Position numbers and translations under genes: made by a program
Shown: positions 35,576-42,225 of the stretch, piece after piece
Position numbering within the stretch: the first letter of the stretch is position 1
How the letters are laid out: every line of letters starts with the position of its first letter
Origin: an uncultured Acidobacteriaceae bacterium
Lineage (GTDB): Bacteria; Acidobacteriota; Terriglobia; Terriglobales; Acidobacteriaceae
Assembly (NCBI GenBank): GCA_903911925.1
Contig: CAIWFH010000021.1
Coordinates: forward strand, 1-42,225
DNA length: 42,225 nucleotides
Direction: 5' to 3'
Notes under the pieces: model-generated
The model's database searches: none
The model's input: the letters and a program-made list of their open reading frames with translations, nothing else
Told to the model about the DNA's origin: nothing

Positions 35576-36815
35576 GGGTTTGTACTCCTTTGGTTGCGGT
35601 TGCGGCGGCGTGTTCGGTGAAGACTTCATCGAGCGCCTGGATTGCGGTGTCGACGTGCGCCTTCTCAAGGATGTATGGCGGCAGGAAGCGCAGCACCGTG
35701 TCGCTGGTGCAGTTGATGAGGATGTGGCGCTTGAGCATTTCGGCTACGGTGAGCTTGGCCAGGTCGGCCGAATCCAGTTCGGCGGCAACCATCAGGCCGC
35801 GGCCGCGCACATCGACGATCGCGCTATGGCGCTTTCGAAGAGTGCGTAGTTGTGTCTGGAAGTAGTCGCCGACTTCAGTGGCGTGAGCCAGCAGGTTTTC
35901 CTTCTCGATGTAATCGATGACCGCAATGGCCACGGCGCAGGCCAGCGGTCCGCCGCCGAAGGTGGTGCCGTGCATGCCGGGATGGAAGGCGCGCGCCACC
36001 TCTTCAGTGCAGAGAACCGCGCCCATCGGAATGCCGCCGGCAATGGGCTTGGCAAGAGTCGTAATGTCGGGCTGGATCCCGTAATGCTGATAGTCGCACC
36101 ACTTGCCGGTGCGTCCCATGCCGCATTGGATTTCGTCGGCGATGAGCAGCGCGCCGGTCGAGCTTGCAAGCGCGCGGGCCTCTGCGAAGAACTCCTGTGT
36201 CATGGGCCGCACGCCGCCTTCGCCCTGGATGGATTCAACAAGGATGGCGCAGACTTCGTTTGAGAACTTGGCGCGCAAGTCGGCCACGTCGTTGAAGCGG
36301 ACGAACTCGACGCCTGGAACGACGGGGCCGAACGGCTCGCGGTACTTTGCCTTGTAGGTGGTTGACATGGAGCCAAAGGTGCGGCCGTGGAAGCTCTGCT
36401 CCAGCGCCAGGAACTTGGTGCCGATCTCCTTGCCTTCTTCGCGCAGAATTCCGGCGTGCGCACGCGCCAGCTTGAGCGCGCCTTCCCAGGCTTCCGTTCC
36501 GGTGTTCGAAAAGAAGCAGCGGTCGAGGCCGGTGCGTTCCGTGAGGCGCAGGGCAAGCTCGGCCTGGCCCTCGTGATAGTAGAGGTTCGAGGTGTGGATG
36601 AGTTTGCGGCTCTGGCTGGCGATGGCTTCTTCAATCACGGGGTGGCCGTAGCCGAGCGCGTTGACGCCTATGCCGCTGAGCAGGTCAAGGTACTTCGTAC
36701 CGCTCTCGTCGGTTATGTGAACGCCTTCGCCACCGACAAAAAGCAGCGGGTTGCGGTCGTAGGTTGAAAGCAGCAGCCGCGACTCGGCGGCGCGAATTTG
36801 ATCGAGTTTCGTCAC
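35568..36815 (-). CDS. argD: Acetylornithine aminotransferase
   Basis: This class III PLP aminotransferase (415 residues) converts N-acetylglutamate semialdehyde to N-acetylornithine. The start is GTG 36815 (MTKLDQIRAAESRLLL), set by AGGAG seven to eight bases upstream; the frame is open further back to 37052, but that part is antisense-like to argB. The PLP lysine is K256 in TTLAKPIAGGIPMG; LIADEIQCGMGRTG and MHGTTFGGGPLAC are the usual cofactor segments. It sits in the argB-argD-argF block. Confidence 0.95.
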   Translation of the reverse strand: MTKLDQIRAAESRLLLSTYDRNPLLFVGGEGVHITDESGTKYLDLLSGIGVNALGYGHPVIEEAIASQSRKLIHTSNLYYHEGQAELALRLTERTGLDRCFFSNTGTEAWEGALKLARAHAGILREEGKEIGTKFLALEQSFHGRTFGSMSTTYKAKYREPFGPVVPGVEFVRFNDVADLRAKFSNEVCAILVESIQGEGGVRPMTQEFFAEARALASSTGALLIADEIQCGMGRTGKWCDYQHYGIQPDITTLAKPIAGGIPMGAVLCTEEVARAFHPGMHGTTFGGGPLACAVAIAVIDYIEKENLLAHATEVGDYFQTQLRTLRKRHSAIVDVRGRGLMVAAELDSADLAKLTVAEMLKRHILINCTSDTVLRFLPPYILEKAHVDTAIQALDEVFTEHAAATATKGVQTHV

Positions 36816-36850
36816 TTCTTTGTCTCCTGGTTCGCTTATTCTGCGGACCG

Positions 36851-37633
36851 CTAGGCCACCATCACTTCGGTGCCGTGGGCTACGCGGGAACTGCACAGGT
36901 CGGGAAGGGAACTGGCAGCCTCCGCGGGCAAAATCCTTACGCGCTTCACGCCGTTCAAAAGAGCTTCGCGGCAGGCGCCGAGTTTGGGCAGCATGCCGCC
37001 GGAGATGACTGCGTTCTTCGCCATCTCGGCGATCTGGTCGATGCTCAGCCATCGGAGCACCTCGCCGTTCACGCCTTTTACGCCCGGCACGTCGGTAAGA
37101 AAAACCAGGGCGTCGGCGTGGCAGGCGATGGCGCAGGCTGCCGCCATTTCGTCGGCGTTGATGTTGTAGTACTCGCCGTCAAACCCGAGAGCCATCGACG
37201 AGAGCACCGGCACGCCGTTCAGATTCCAAATTGCGTCCAGCCAGCGCGGATCGCTGGATGCAATCTCGCCAACAAATCCCAGGTCGGGCGCCGCGCGCTT
37301 TTTGCGGGCGCGAAACATGAGGCCGTCACCGCCGGACATGCCCACGGCCGGCTGGCCCAGTGCGCCGAGCGCGGCCACCAGCCCCTTGTTCACCTTGCCG
37401 GCAAGCACCATCAGCGCCACGTCGCGGGTTTCGGCGTCGGTAATTCTCAGTCCGTTGATGAATTCGCTTTGTTTGCCCAGTGCTTTCAAAGTGCGGGTCA
37501 GCTGCACGCCGCCGCCATGCACCACCGCCACGTGGTTGCCGTCGCGCACCAGGTCGGTAATGGCCCGTGTGCATCCCTGCAACAGTTCCGGCGATTCGAG
37601 GCCCGCTCCACCGAGTTTGACGACATATTTCAT
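36851..37633 (-). CDS. argB: Acetylglutamate kinase
   Basis: This amino-acid kinase phosphorylates N-acetylglutamate. It has 260 residues, with VVKLGGAGLES at the N-terminus, VVHGGGVQL (substrate loop), YYNINADEMAAACA and the C-terminal ISGGMLPKLGAC. It is a short, E. coli-like form without the N-terminal helix of arginine-inhibited hexameric enzymes, so feedback by arginine is probably weak here and control is more likely through ArgR. The ATG overlaps the argC stop by four bases. Confidence 0.95.
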   Translation of the reverse strand: MKYVVKLGGAGLESPELLQGCTRAITDLVRDGNHVAVVHGGGVQLTRTLKALGKQSEFINGLRITDAETRDVALMVLAGKVNKGLVAALGALGQPAVGMSGGDGLMFRARKKRAAPDLGFVGEIASSDPRWLDAIWNLNGVPVLSSMALGFDGEYYNINADEMAAACAIACHADALVFLTDVPGVKGVNGEVLRWLSIDQIAEMAKNAVISGGMLPKLGACREALLNGVKRVRILPAEAASSLPDLCSSRVAHGTEVMVA

Positions 37634-38697
37634 GCGAGACCTTCCGATTCGGGCCAGCCCATCAGGACGTTGAGGTTCTGCACGGCCTGGCCTGACGCGC
37701 CCTTCAATAAATTATCGAGGCAGCTGACGATCACCGCGCGGCGGCTGTCGTTGGCGATCTGGAAGCCGATGTCCGCGTAGTTGGTGCGCACGGAGTACTG
37801 AATCTGCGGCAGCGCCTTGTCGTAGAGCCGGACCATGGGGCTATTGGCAAAGAATTCGCGATACACCTTGAGGATGTTGGCCCGGGTCTGCGGTTCCCGA
37901 AAGCGCAGGTAAATGGTGGAAAGAATTCCGCGGGGAATGGGCAGCAAATGGGGCGTGAATGTAATATCGCACGGGCTCAGGCCGATCTGCTCCAGCAATT
38001 CGCCGGTGTGTCGATGGGTGAAGGCGCCATAGGCTGAGAGGTTGTCTGCCGCGTACATGAAGTGCGTTTTGGTGGTGGCCGCCTTGCCTGCTCCGCTCAC
38101 GCCGCTCTTGGCGTCAGCCACGATTCCATGGTCCAGTTCGACCAGGCCCGCCGCAACCAGGGGCCGCAGAGGCAAAATGATTGAGGTCGCATAGCAGCCG
38201 GGATTCGCGATGAGCCGCGCCCCGGTAATCTGGTTGCGATGCAATTCCGGCATACCGTAGACGGCTTGCGCCTGGGTTGCGGCAGCCAGGTCTGTGCCGT
38301 CGTCGTCAAAGTTGTAAATCGCGCGGTTGGCCTCGACGGTGAGCCGCCAGGCGCCGCTCAGGTCAATGACGCGGATGCCGCGAGAGAGTGCCTCAGGCAC
38401 CCATTCGCGCGACTGCTCGTGCGGCGTGGCCAGGAAGAGCACTTCGACGCCGCGGCTCAAAAGCAGTTCCCATGAGAATGGCTCCTGCTTCAGCGAAGCC
38501 ACTTCCGGCGTGCCTGCAAGCTCCGGGTGGATCTCGGCAAGCGGAACTCCGCCGCGAGCGGCATCCGCTTCGTCCACGCGTCCGGCAAAGACCGGGGGCT
38601 TGCCCTTGAGGCGCGGGTGACGCAGCAAAAGCCGGGCCAGTTCAGCGCCCGCGTAGCCCGTGACTCCCACAACTGCTGTTTGCACCGTATCGTTCAT
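37630..38697 (-). CDS. argC: N-acetyl-gamma-glutamyl-phosphate reductase
   Basis: This 355-residue NADP-dependent dehydrogenase has a Rossmann start VVGVTGYAGAELARLL, the catalytic C168 in NPGCYATS, and later HRHTGELLEQIG and PHLLPIPRGILSTIY, all characteristic of ArgC. It is four bases overlapped with argR upstream (ATGA) and with argB downstream, the second gene of the operon. Confidence 0.96.
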   Translation of the reverse strand: MNDTVQTAVVGVTGYAGAELARLLLRHPRLKGKPPVFAGRVDEADAARGGVPLAEIHPELAGTPEVASLKQEPFSWELLLSRGVEVLFLATPHEQSREWVPEALSRGIRVIDLSGAWRLTVEANRAIYNFDDDGTDLAAATQAQAVYGMPELHRNQITGARLIANPGCYATSIILPLRPLVAAGLVELDHGIVADAKSGVSGAGKAATTKTHFMYAADNLSAYGAFTHRHTGELLEQIGLSPCDITFTPHLLPIPRGILSTIYLRFREPQTRANILKVYREFFANSPMVRLYDKALPQIQYSVRTNYADIGFQIANDSRRAVIVSCLDNLLKGASGQAVQNLNVLMGWPESEGLA

Positions 38698-39161
38698 GAC
38701 TCCAGCATCTTTCTTAAACGGGCTTCTACATCAACTGCCTGCCGCGGGTCAGGGCAAATCACCAGCACGGTGTCATCCCCGGCCACGGTTCCCACCACGT
38801 CTACCCACCCTTCGTGATCCAGGGCCGCGGCCACCGGCTGGGCTCCGCCCATTACCGTGCCGATCACCACCTGGTTCATGGCCTGGCGCACGCGCAGGCC
38901 GAAGCTCTCAATCATCTCTTCAATGGAGGGGGGGCCGTCGTCTTCAAAGGAAATGGGGGCGCCGCTGCCATTTCCATTGCCGCTGGGCATGGAATAGCCG
39001 CCGGGGCCCTTGGACAGGCGCAGTTCGTGAATATCACGGGAGAGGGTAGCCTGGGTAACCTCAATGCCCCGGCGGCGCAGCTTGCGCCGCAACTCATCCT
39101 GGTTTGTCACTGGCGAGGTCGCCACCAGTTCCCGAATCGCATTGTGTCTCTGATACTTCAT
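38694..39161 (-). CDS. argR: Arginine repressor ArgR
   Basis: From ATG 39161 (MKYQRHNAIRELVATS) the protein has 155 residues, typical of ArgR; GGAA precedes by about nine bases. The longer frame from 39236 starts inside the operator and is rejected. The N-terminal winged helix-turn-helix contains DELRRKLRRRGIEVTQATLSRDIHELRL; the C-terminal hexamerisation and arginine-binding domain includes GTVAGDDTVLVIC. It is first in the operon, so it should be autoregulated through the ARG boxes at 39211-39245. A Gly/Ser/Asn-rich linker (about 55-75) is longer than usual. Confidence 0.96.
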   Translation of the reverse strand: MKYQRHNAIRELVATSPVTNQDELRRKLRRRGIEVTQATLSRDIHELRLSKGPGGYSMPSGNGNGSGAPISFEDDGPPSIEEMIESFGLRVRQAMNQVVIGTVMGGAQPVAAALDHEGWVDVVGTVAGDDTVLVICPDPRQAVDVEARLRKMLES

Positions 39162-39210
39162 GGTCATTTCCGGCAAATGGAAAGCGCGCCCCACATTTTC
39201 AGGGCGCGAC

Positions 39211-39245
39211 TGTATAAATATACAACGCCAATGCATAAGTATGCA
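39211..39245. promoter_or_regulatory. Tandem ARG boxes over the arg operon promoter
   Basis: Two palindromes, TGTATAAATATACA (39211-39224) and TGCATAAGTATGCA (39232-39245), are centred exactly 21 bases apart, the spacing of paired ARG boxes for an ArgR hexamer. On the minus strand they cover TTGCAT (39246-39241) and TATATT (39222-39217), separated by 18 bases, a good sigma-70-like promoter. Transcription would start near 39210, about 50 bases before argR. The divergent acyl-CoA ligase gene lies on the other side. Confidence 0.88.
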
Positions 39246-39365
39246 AGTCCGGATTCAGGCACAATGAACCGCTAAGGTCCAATATCTGGAACAAACGTCC
39301 CTCTGCGCTGATACACTCGATTGGTCGCGGCGAAAGAACGTTCGCCTGCACCCTTAAGACAAAAA

Positions 39366-41171
39366 ATGACGCCAATCGGAACTCTGAACACCTTAAACGA
39401 CCTCTTCAGCCGTGTAGCAGCGGCAGCCAACCCGTGCGCCGTGCTCTGGCAGGACGAGTTTGGCCAATGGCAACCCCTTTCCTCAGACCAGATCTACCAG
39501 CGGACGCGGGCTCTCGCACTGGCTTTCATCGGCTGGGGCGCGCAAAAAGGTGATCGTATCGCCATTGTTGGCGAGAATCGTTGGGAGTGGGCAGTTACCG
39601 ACTTCGCGGCGCTGGCCATCGGCGCGGTCAATGTGCCCATCTATCCCACCCTGACCGGCGACCAGATTGCCACCATGATCGCGGACGCGGGCTGCAAGAT
39701 TGCCGTGGTTTCCACGCGCCAGCAGTTCGACAAGCTCTACGCGGTACGCGGCAAGACGCAGCTCGAGCAGATCCTGATGATGGACCCCGCCCCGACTCCG
39801 GAAGGCGCCATCAACTTTGGTGAAGTCCTGGGAGATTGCGACACGCTCGGCGGCAAGCACGATCCGATGTTTGACGCGCTGGCCCGCGCAATCGAACCCA
39901 AGGATTTGTGCACGCTGATTTACACCTCGGGCACCACCGGCGAGCCCAAGGGCGTGATGCTGACCCATGGCAACATCGCCGCAAATCAGAACTATGCCGC
40001 TGCGGAATTCAACTTCAGTGCTGCCGATGCTTGCATCTCCTTTTTGCCTCTTTCGCATATTACGGCCCGAGCACTGGATTACGTGATGTATTCCTACGGC
40101 GTGCAGGTGGCTTACTGCTCAAAGTTCGATAACCTGCCTGCGGCCATGCAAGCCGTCAGGCCCACTGTTTTTGTCGGCGTGCCCCGCGTTTTCGAGAAGA
40201 TTCGCCAGGCGGTGGAAAGCCGTGCCGCGCTTTCGTCCACGAAGAAGCGCATCCTGGCATGGGCCATAGGCACCGGCGCCAAACATCAGGACACCGTATA
40301 TGACGGCCGGCAGCCCGGTTCAATCGCCTGGAAACTTGCCAACAAGCTGGCCTTCTCCAAGGTGAGAGAGGCCTTTGGGGGCCGCGTGAAGTTATTTGTC
40401 GTGGGCGGCGCCCCCTTGGGCATCGACACGGCCAAGTGGTTTGCGTCGGTGGGAATCGCCCTTTTGGAAGGATACGGACTCACGGAGACTTCGCCGGTGA
40501 TTGCCCTGAATACGCCGCTAACCCATCGCATGGGCTCCGTAGGGCTGCTGCTCCCCAACCTGGAATTGAAATTGGCCGACGATGGAGAGTTGCTGGTTCG
40601 CGGGCCTTCAGTCTTCGGGGGCTACTGGCACAAGCCAGCTGCCAATGCAGAATGCTTCGATCCGGAGGGCTATTTCCGCACCGGCGACATCGGCCACCTC
40701 GACGCGGACGGCTTTCTCTACATTACGGACCGCAAGAAGGAACTGCTGAAAACTTCGGGCGGCAAGATGGTTGCGCCGCAGCCCATCGAAAACAAGCTAA
40801 AGAACAGCCTGATGGTGGCCCAGGCGGCCCTGATTGGCGACCGTCACAAGTTTGTCTCAGTGCTGATTTCGCCCAACTTCGTGGCCCTTGAAGAGTGGGC
40901 AAAACAGCATGGAGTTCAAGCCGGTTCCCGGGCTGAACTGGTGAGCAACAGCCGCGTGGTTGCCCTTTACGGAGAGATCATCCGCGCAGTCAACCTCCAC
41001 CTGGCCAATTTCGAGACCCTCAAGCGCTTCCGCGTGGTGGCCGAGGAGTGGTCGCAAGACACAGGCGAACTCACTCCCTCAATGAAGCTCAAGCGCCGCG
41101 TCATCAGTGAACGTTACGCGGCGGTAATCGATGAACTTTACGCCGACGAAGCAACCTCACGCGGCGAATAG
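39366..41171 (+). CDS. Long-chain acyl-CoA synthetase (AMP-forming)
   Basis: This 601-residue adenylate-forming enzyme of the FadD15/long-chain type activates fatty acids with ATP and CoA. The AMP-binding P-loop is YTSGTTGEPKG (186-196); other motifs are the LEGYGLTETSP stretch, GYFRTGDIGHLDADGFLYITDRKKEL and GGKMVAPQPIENKL, with the catalytic lysine region near the C-terminus (LTPSMKLKRR). ATG 39366 is chosen over TTG 39321 because the family starts close to it; no strong ribosome-binding site is visible. The 3' end overlaps the convergent membrane-protein gene by 68 bases. Confidence 0.93.
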   Translation: MTPIGTLNTLNDLFSRVAAAANPCAVLWQDEFGQWQPLSSDQIYQRTRALALAFIGWGAQKGDRIAIVGENRWEWAVTDFAALAIGAVNVPIYPTLTGDQIATMIADAGCKIAVVSTRQQFDKLYAVRGKTQLEQILMMDPAPTPEGAINFGEVLGDCDTLGGKHDPMFDALARAIEPKDLCTLIYTSGTTGEPKGVMLTHGNIAANQNYAAAEFNFSAADACISFLPLSHITARALDYVMYSYGVQVAYCSKFDNLPAAMQAVRPTVFVGVPRVFEKIRQAVESRAALSSTKKRILAWAIGTGAKHQDTVYDGRQPGSIAWKLANKLAFSKVREAFGGRVKLFVVGGAPLGIDTAKWFASVGIALLEGYGLTETSPVIALNTPLTHRMGSVGLLLPNLELKLADDGELLVRGPSVFGGYWHKPAANAECFDPEGYFRTGDIGHLDADGFLYITDRKKELLKTSGGKMVAPQPIENKLKNSLMVAQAALIGDRHKFVSVLISPNFVALEEWAKQHGVQAGSRAELVSNSRVVALYGEIIRAVNLHLANFETLKRFRVVAEEWSQDTGELTPSMKLKRRVISERYAAVIDELYADEATSRGE

Positions 41172-41751
41172 GCGAAACCAGCTTGCCGCCATAAATGGCG
41201 CGGTTGAGCCACATCCGCTGCAATGCCGCGAAGAAGGGCGCACCCCATGCGCCCACGCATAGCATGCTGCCAAACAGGATGATTGCGTCGATATTGAGCC
41301 GGCCGGCGCTTGACCAGTAAGCGTCCGGCTCCAGGTTGAGCCACAGGGCAAATTCGTCCAGGGTCAACGCTGCGCCCACTCCGTAGCTGACCGACATCAG
41401 GCGGCTGAAAAAGATCGAGATCGGTGAGTGTACCCGTCCCAGGTCCATCAGCCAGCCATAGCCCACCAGAAGCAGAATCAGGATGCCCCACACTAGGTGG
41501 TGAATGTGCAAGCCGCGCACCACAACCCACTGAAAGTGGCCCTCGTGGTTGACGATCCGGTACACCAGGATACGCACGCCCAGAAAAGTGAAAAGGAAAG
41601 AGAGCGAGGCGATGAACATGCGCCGGCGCGGGCGGTCGGGAATCGTGGTGCGGATCAGGTACCCCAGCCGGGTTAATTGCAGCAGGACCAGGAAGATCAC
41701 AACGACCAGGCTTGCAAAGGCCAGCAACAACAGTGCTCCGGTTCCGGGCAT
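41104..41751 (-). CDS. Conserved integral membrane protein of unknown function
   Basis: This 215-residue protein has about five to six membrane segments (5-27, 43-65, 80-100, around 110-130 and 150-175). Recognisable features are HIHHLVWGILILLL and ALTLDEFALWLNLE, a combination seen in uncharacterised bacterial membrane proteins. The C-terminal 20 residues are very basic (RRVRLLRRRKVHR). It converges on the acyl-CoA ligase gene with a 68-base overlap, so the C-terminal tail is coded opposite the ligase end. No function is assigned. Confidence 0.75.
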   Translation of the reverse strand: MPGTGALLLLAFASLVVVIFLVLLQLTRLGYLIRTTIPDRPRRRMFIASLSFLFTFLGVRILVYRIVNHEGHFQWVVVRGLHIHHLVWGILILLLVGYGWLMDLGRVHSPISIFFSRLMSVSYGVGAALTLDEFALWLNLEPDAYWSSAGRLNIDAIILFGSMLCVGAWGAPFFAALQRMWLNRAIYGGKLVSPIRRVRLLRRRKVHRLPPRNVH

Positions 41752-41819
41752 GTCTCATTGAACCATTACGGCGTGCCTTTTCCAAACAACAAATTGGACT
41801 TAGGCCATCCATCGATAGC

Positions 41820-41835
41820 CGTGAGCGCGGTCACG
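41820..41835. promoter_or_regulatory. CRP/FNR-family-like site upstream of phosphofructokinase
   Basis: CGTGAGCGCGGTCACG has GTGA-N6-TCAC half-sites in a perfect outer palindrome. A -10-like TACACT (41858-41863) downstream would put transcription start about 42 bases from the site centre, the class II activator geometry. It lies in the 237-bp gap 41752-41988. Confidence 0.5.
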
Positions 41836-41988
41836 ATTTGTCTTTACAGCGCCGGAGTACACTGGATAAGGCGTCGAGACCGGCGAGTTCCCGGTTTCCT
41901 ACCCGCAGTTCAGGGACAAGTTCCCGGCCCGGCCTGGATAGCCAACACCCGAAACGGCCGCGCAAAATTCCTTCAGGAGATTTCTACG

Positions 41989-42225
41989 ATGCGAGTTGCT
42001 TTGTTGACCGGCGGCGGAGACTGCCCCGGATTGAATGCGGTGATCTACGCGGCTGTGAAAAAGGGCATCAACCACTACGGCGATGAGTTCATCGGCTTTC
42101 TCAACGGCTGGCGGGGCGTGCTTGACAACAACTCCATCCCGCTGACGCTTGAAGCTGTGGACGGCATCCAGTTGAAGGGCGGCACCATCCTTCACTCGTC
42201 GCGCACTAACGTCAAAAAGATCCCC
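41989..42225 (+). CDS. pfkA: 6-phosphofructokinase, N-terminal part (runs off window)
   Basis: Only the first 79 codons are present. The start MRVALLTGGGDCPGLNAVIY shows the PFK phosphate-binding glycine motif (GGGDCPGLN, residues 8-16), with AGGAGA eight bases upstream of ATG. The variant GGDCPGLN occurs in PPi- or ATP-dependent PFKs; the residue that distinguishes donors lies beyond the window edge. The segment TILHSSRTN is the usual GGTxLGSSR-type loop. It commits fructose 6-phosphate to glycolysis. Confidence 0.9.
   Translation, partial: MRVALLTGGGDCPGLNAVIYAAVKKGINHYGDEFIGFLNGWRGVLDNNSIPLTLEAVDGIQLKGGTILHSSRTNVKKIP

Noticed and set aside
36816..37052. 79-residue N-terminal extension of ArgD
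   Set aside because: It would overlap argB by about 200 bases, is Arg/Ser-rich, and a GTG with AGGAG at 36815 fits the family start.
36764..37780. 338-codon open frame on the plus strand
   Set aside because: Runs opposite argB and the ends of its neighbours, all with conserved motifs; no domain seen.
39162..39236. 25-residue N-terminal extension of ArgR
   Set aside because: It starts inside the ARG-box operator; the ATG at 39161 gives the normal 155-residue protein.

Overview
The window looks like a chromosomal segment of an Acidobacteriota bacterium (Terriglobia-like). This is inferred from gene content and style, not from a marker gene: moderately high GC, a large CBM9-like/DUF5916 outer-membrane protein, a pyruvate:ferredoxin oxidoreductase gene coupled to a dihydroorotate-dehydrogenase-like gene, a compact arg operon ending in a short GNAT-type N-acetylglutamate synthase, and abundant REP-like palindromes with a RAYT transposase. 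No rRNA, tRNA or CRISPR array was seen.

Layout. 1-3.0 kb: a SnoaL-like protein convergent with a feoAB ferrous-iron uptake operon that has a perfect palindrome at its promoter. 3.0-9.8 kb: an outer-membrane DUF5916 protein, a small unknown protein, a YkgJ-type Cys-cluster protein, an aldo/keto reductase carrying two 4Fe-4S motifs, and a PAS-GAF-HD-GYP signalling protein flanked by a diverged 103-bp direct duplication. 9.9-14.8 kb: nifJ plus a translationally coupled DHOD-like gene, ending in a strong terminator. 14.8-17.3 kb: an ABC exporter pair. 17.4-22.8 kb: hoxEFUYH plus a maturation protease (hoxW), encoding a bidirectional NAD-linked NiFe hydrogenase, with two CRP-type palindromes upstream. 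22.8-25.7 kb: an accessory patch with a RAYT flanked by inverted REP elements, a truncated ribbon-helix-helix gene, and a 5'-truncated RHS C-terminal fragment with an adjacent DUF4279-like putative immunity gene. 25.7-31.1 kb: a nickel/cobalt permease, three small envelope proteins and hypF, whose coding sequence has absorbed a REP-like element in frame. 31.1-39.25 kb: argRCBDFGH and an ArgA-type acetyltransferase on the minus strand, controlled by a textbook pair of ARG boxes. 39.3-42.2 kb: an AMP-forming acyl-CoA ligase, a membrane protein convergent with it, and the start of a phosphofructokinase gene.

How the genes fit together. Fe(II) uptake, PFOR, the Hox hydrogenase with its protease, the nickel permease and HypF are together consistent with fermentative or microaerobic redox balancing: pyruvate oxidation yields reduced ferredoxin, and NAD(P)H/ferredoxin electrons can be vented as H2 or taken back. 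Four palindromes of the form GTGA-N6-TCAC lie in non-coding regions upstream of the DUF5916 gene, hoxE (two) and the phosphofructokinase, suggesting one Crp/Fnr-family regulator links hydrogenase and carbon metabolism here. The other hyp genes and argE/argJ are not in the window.
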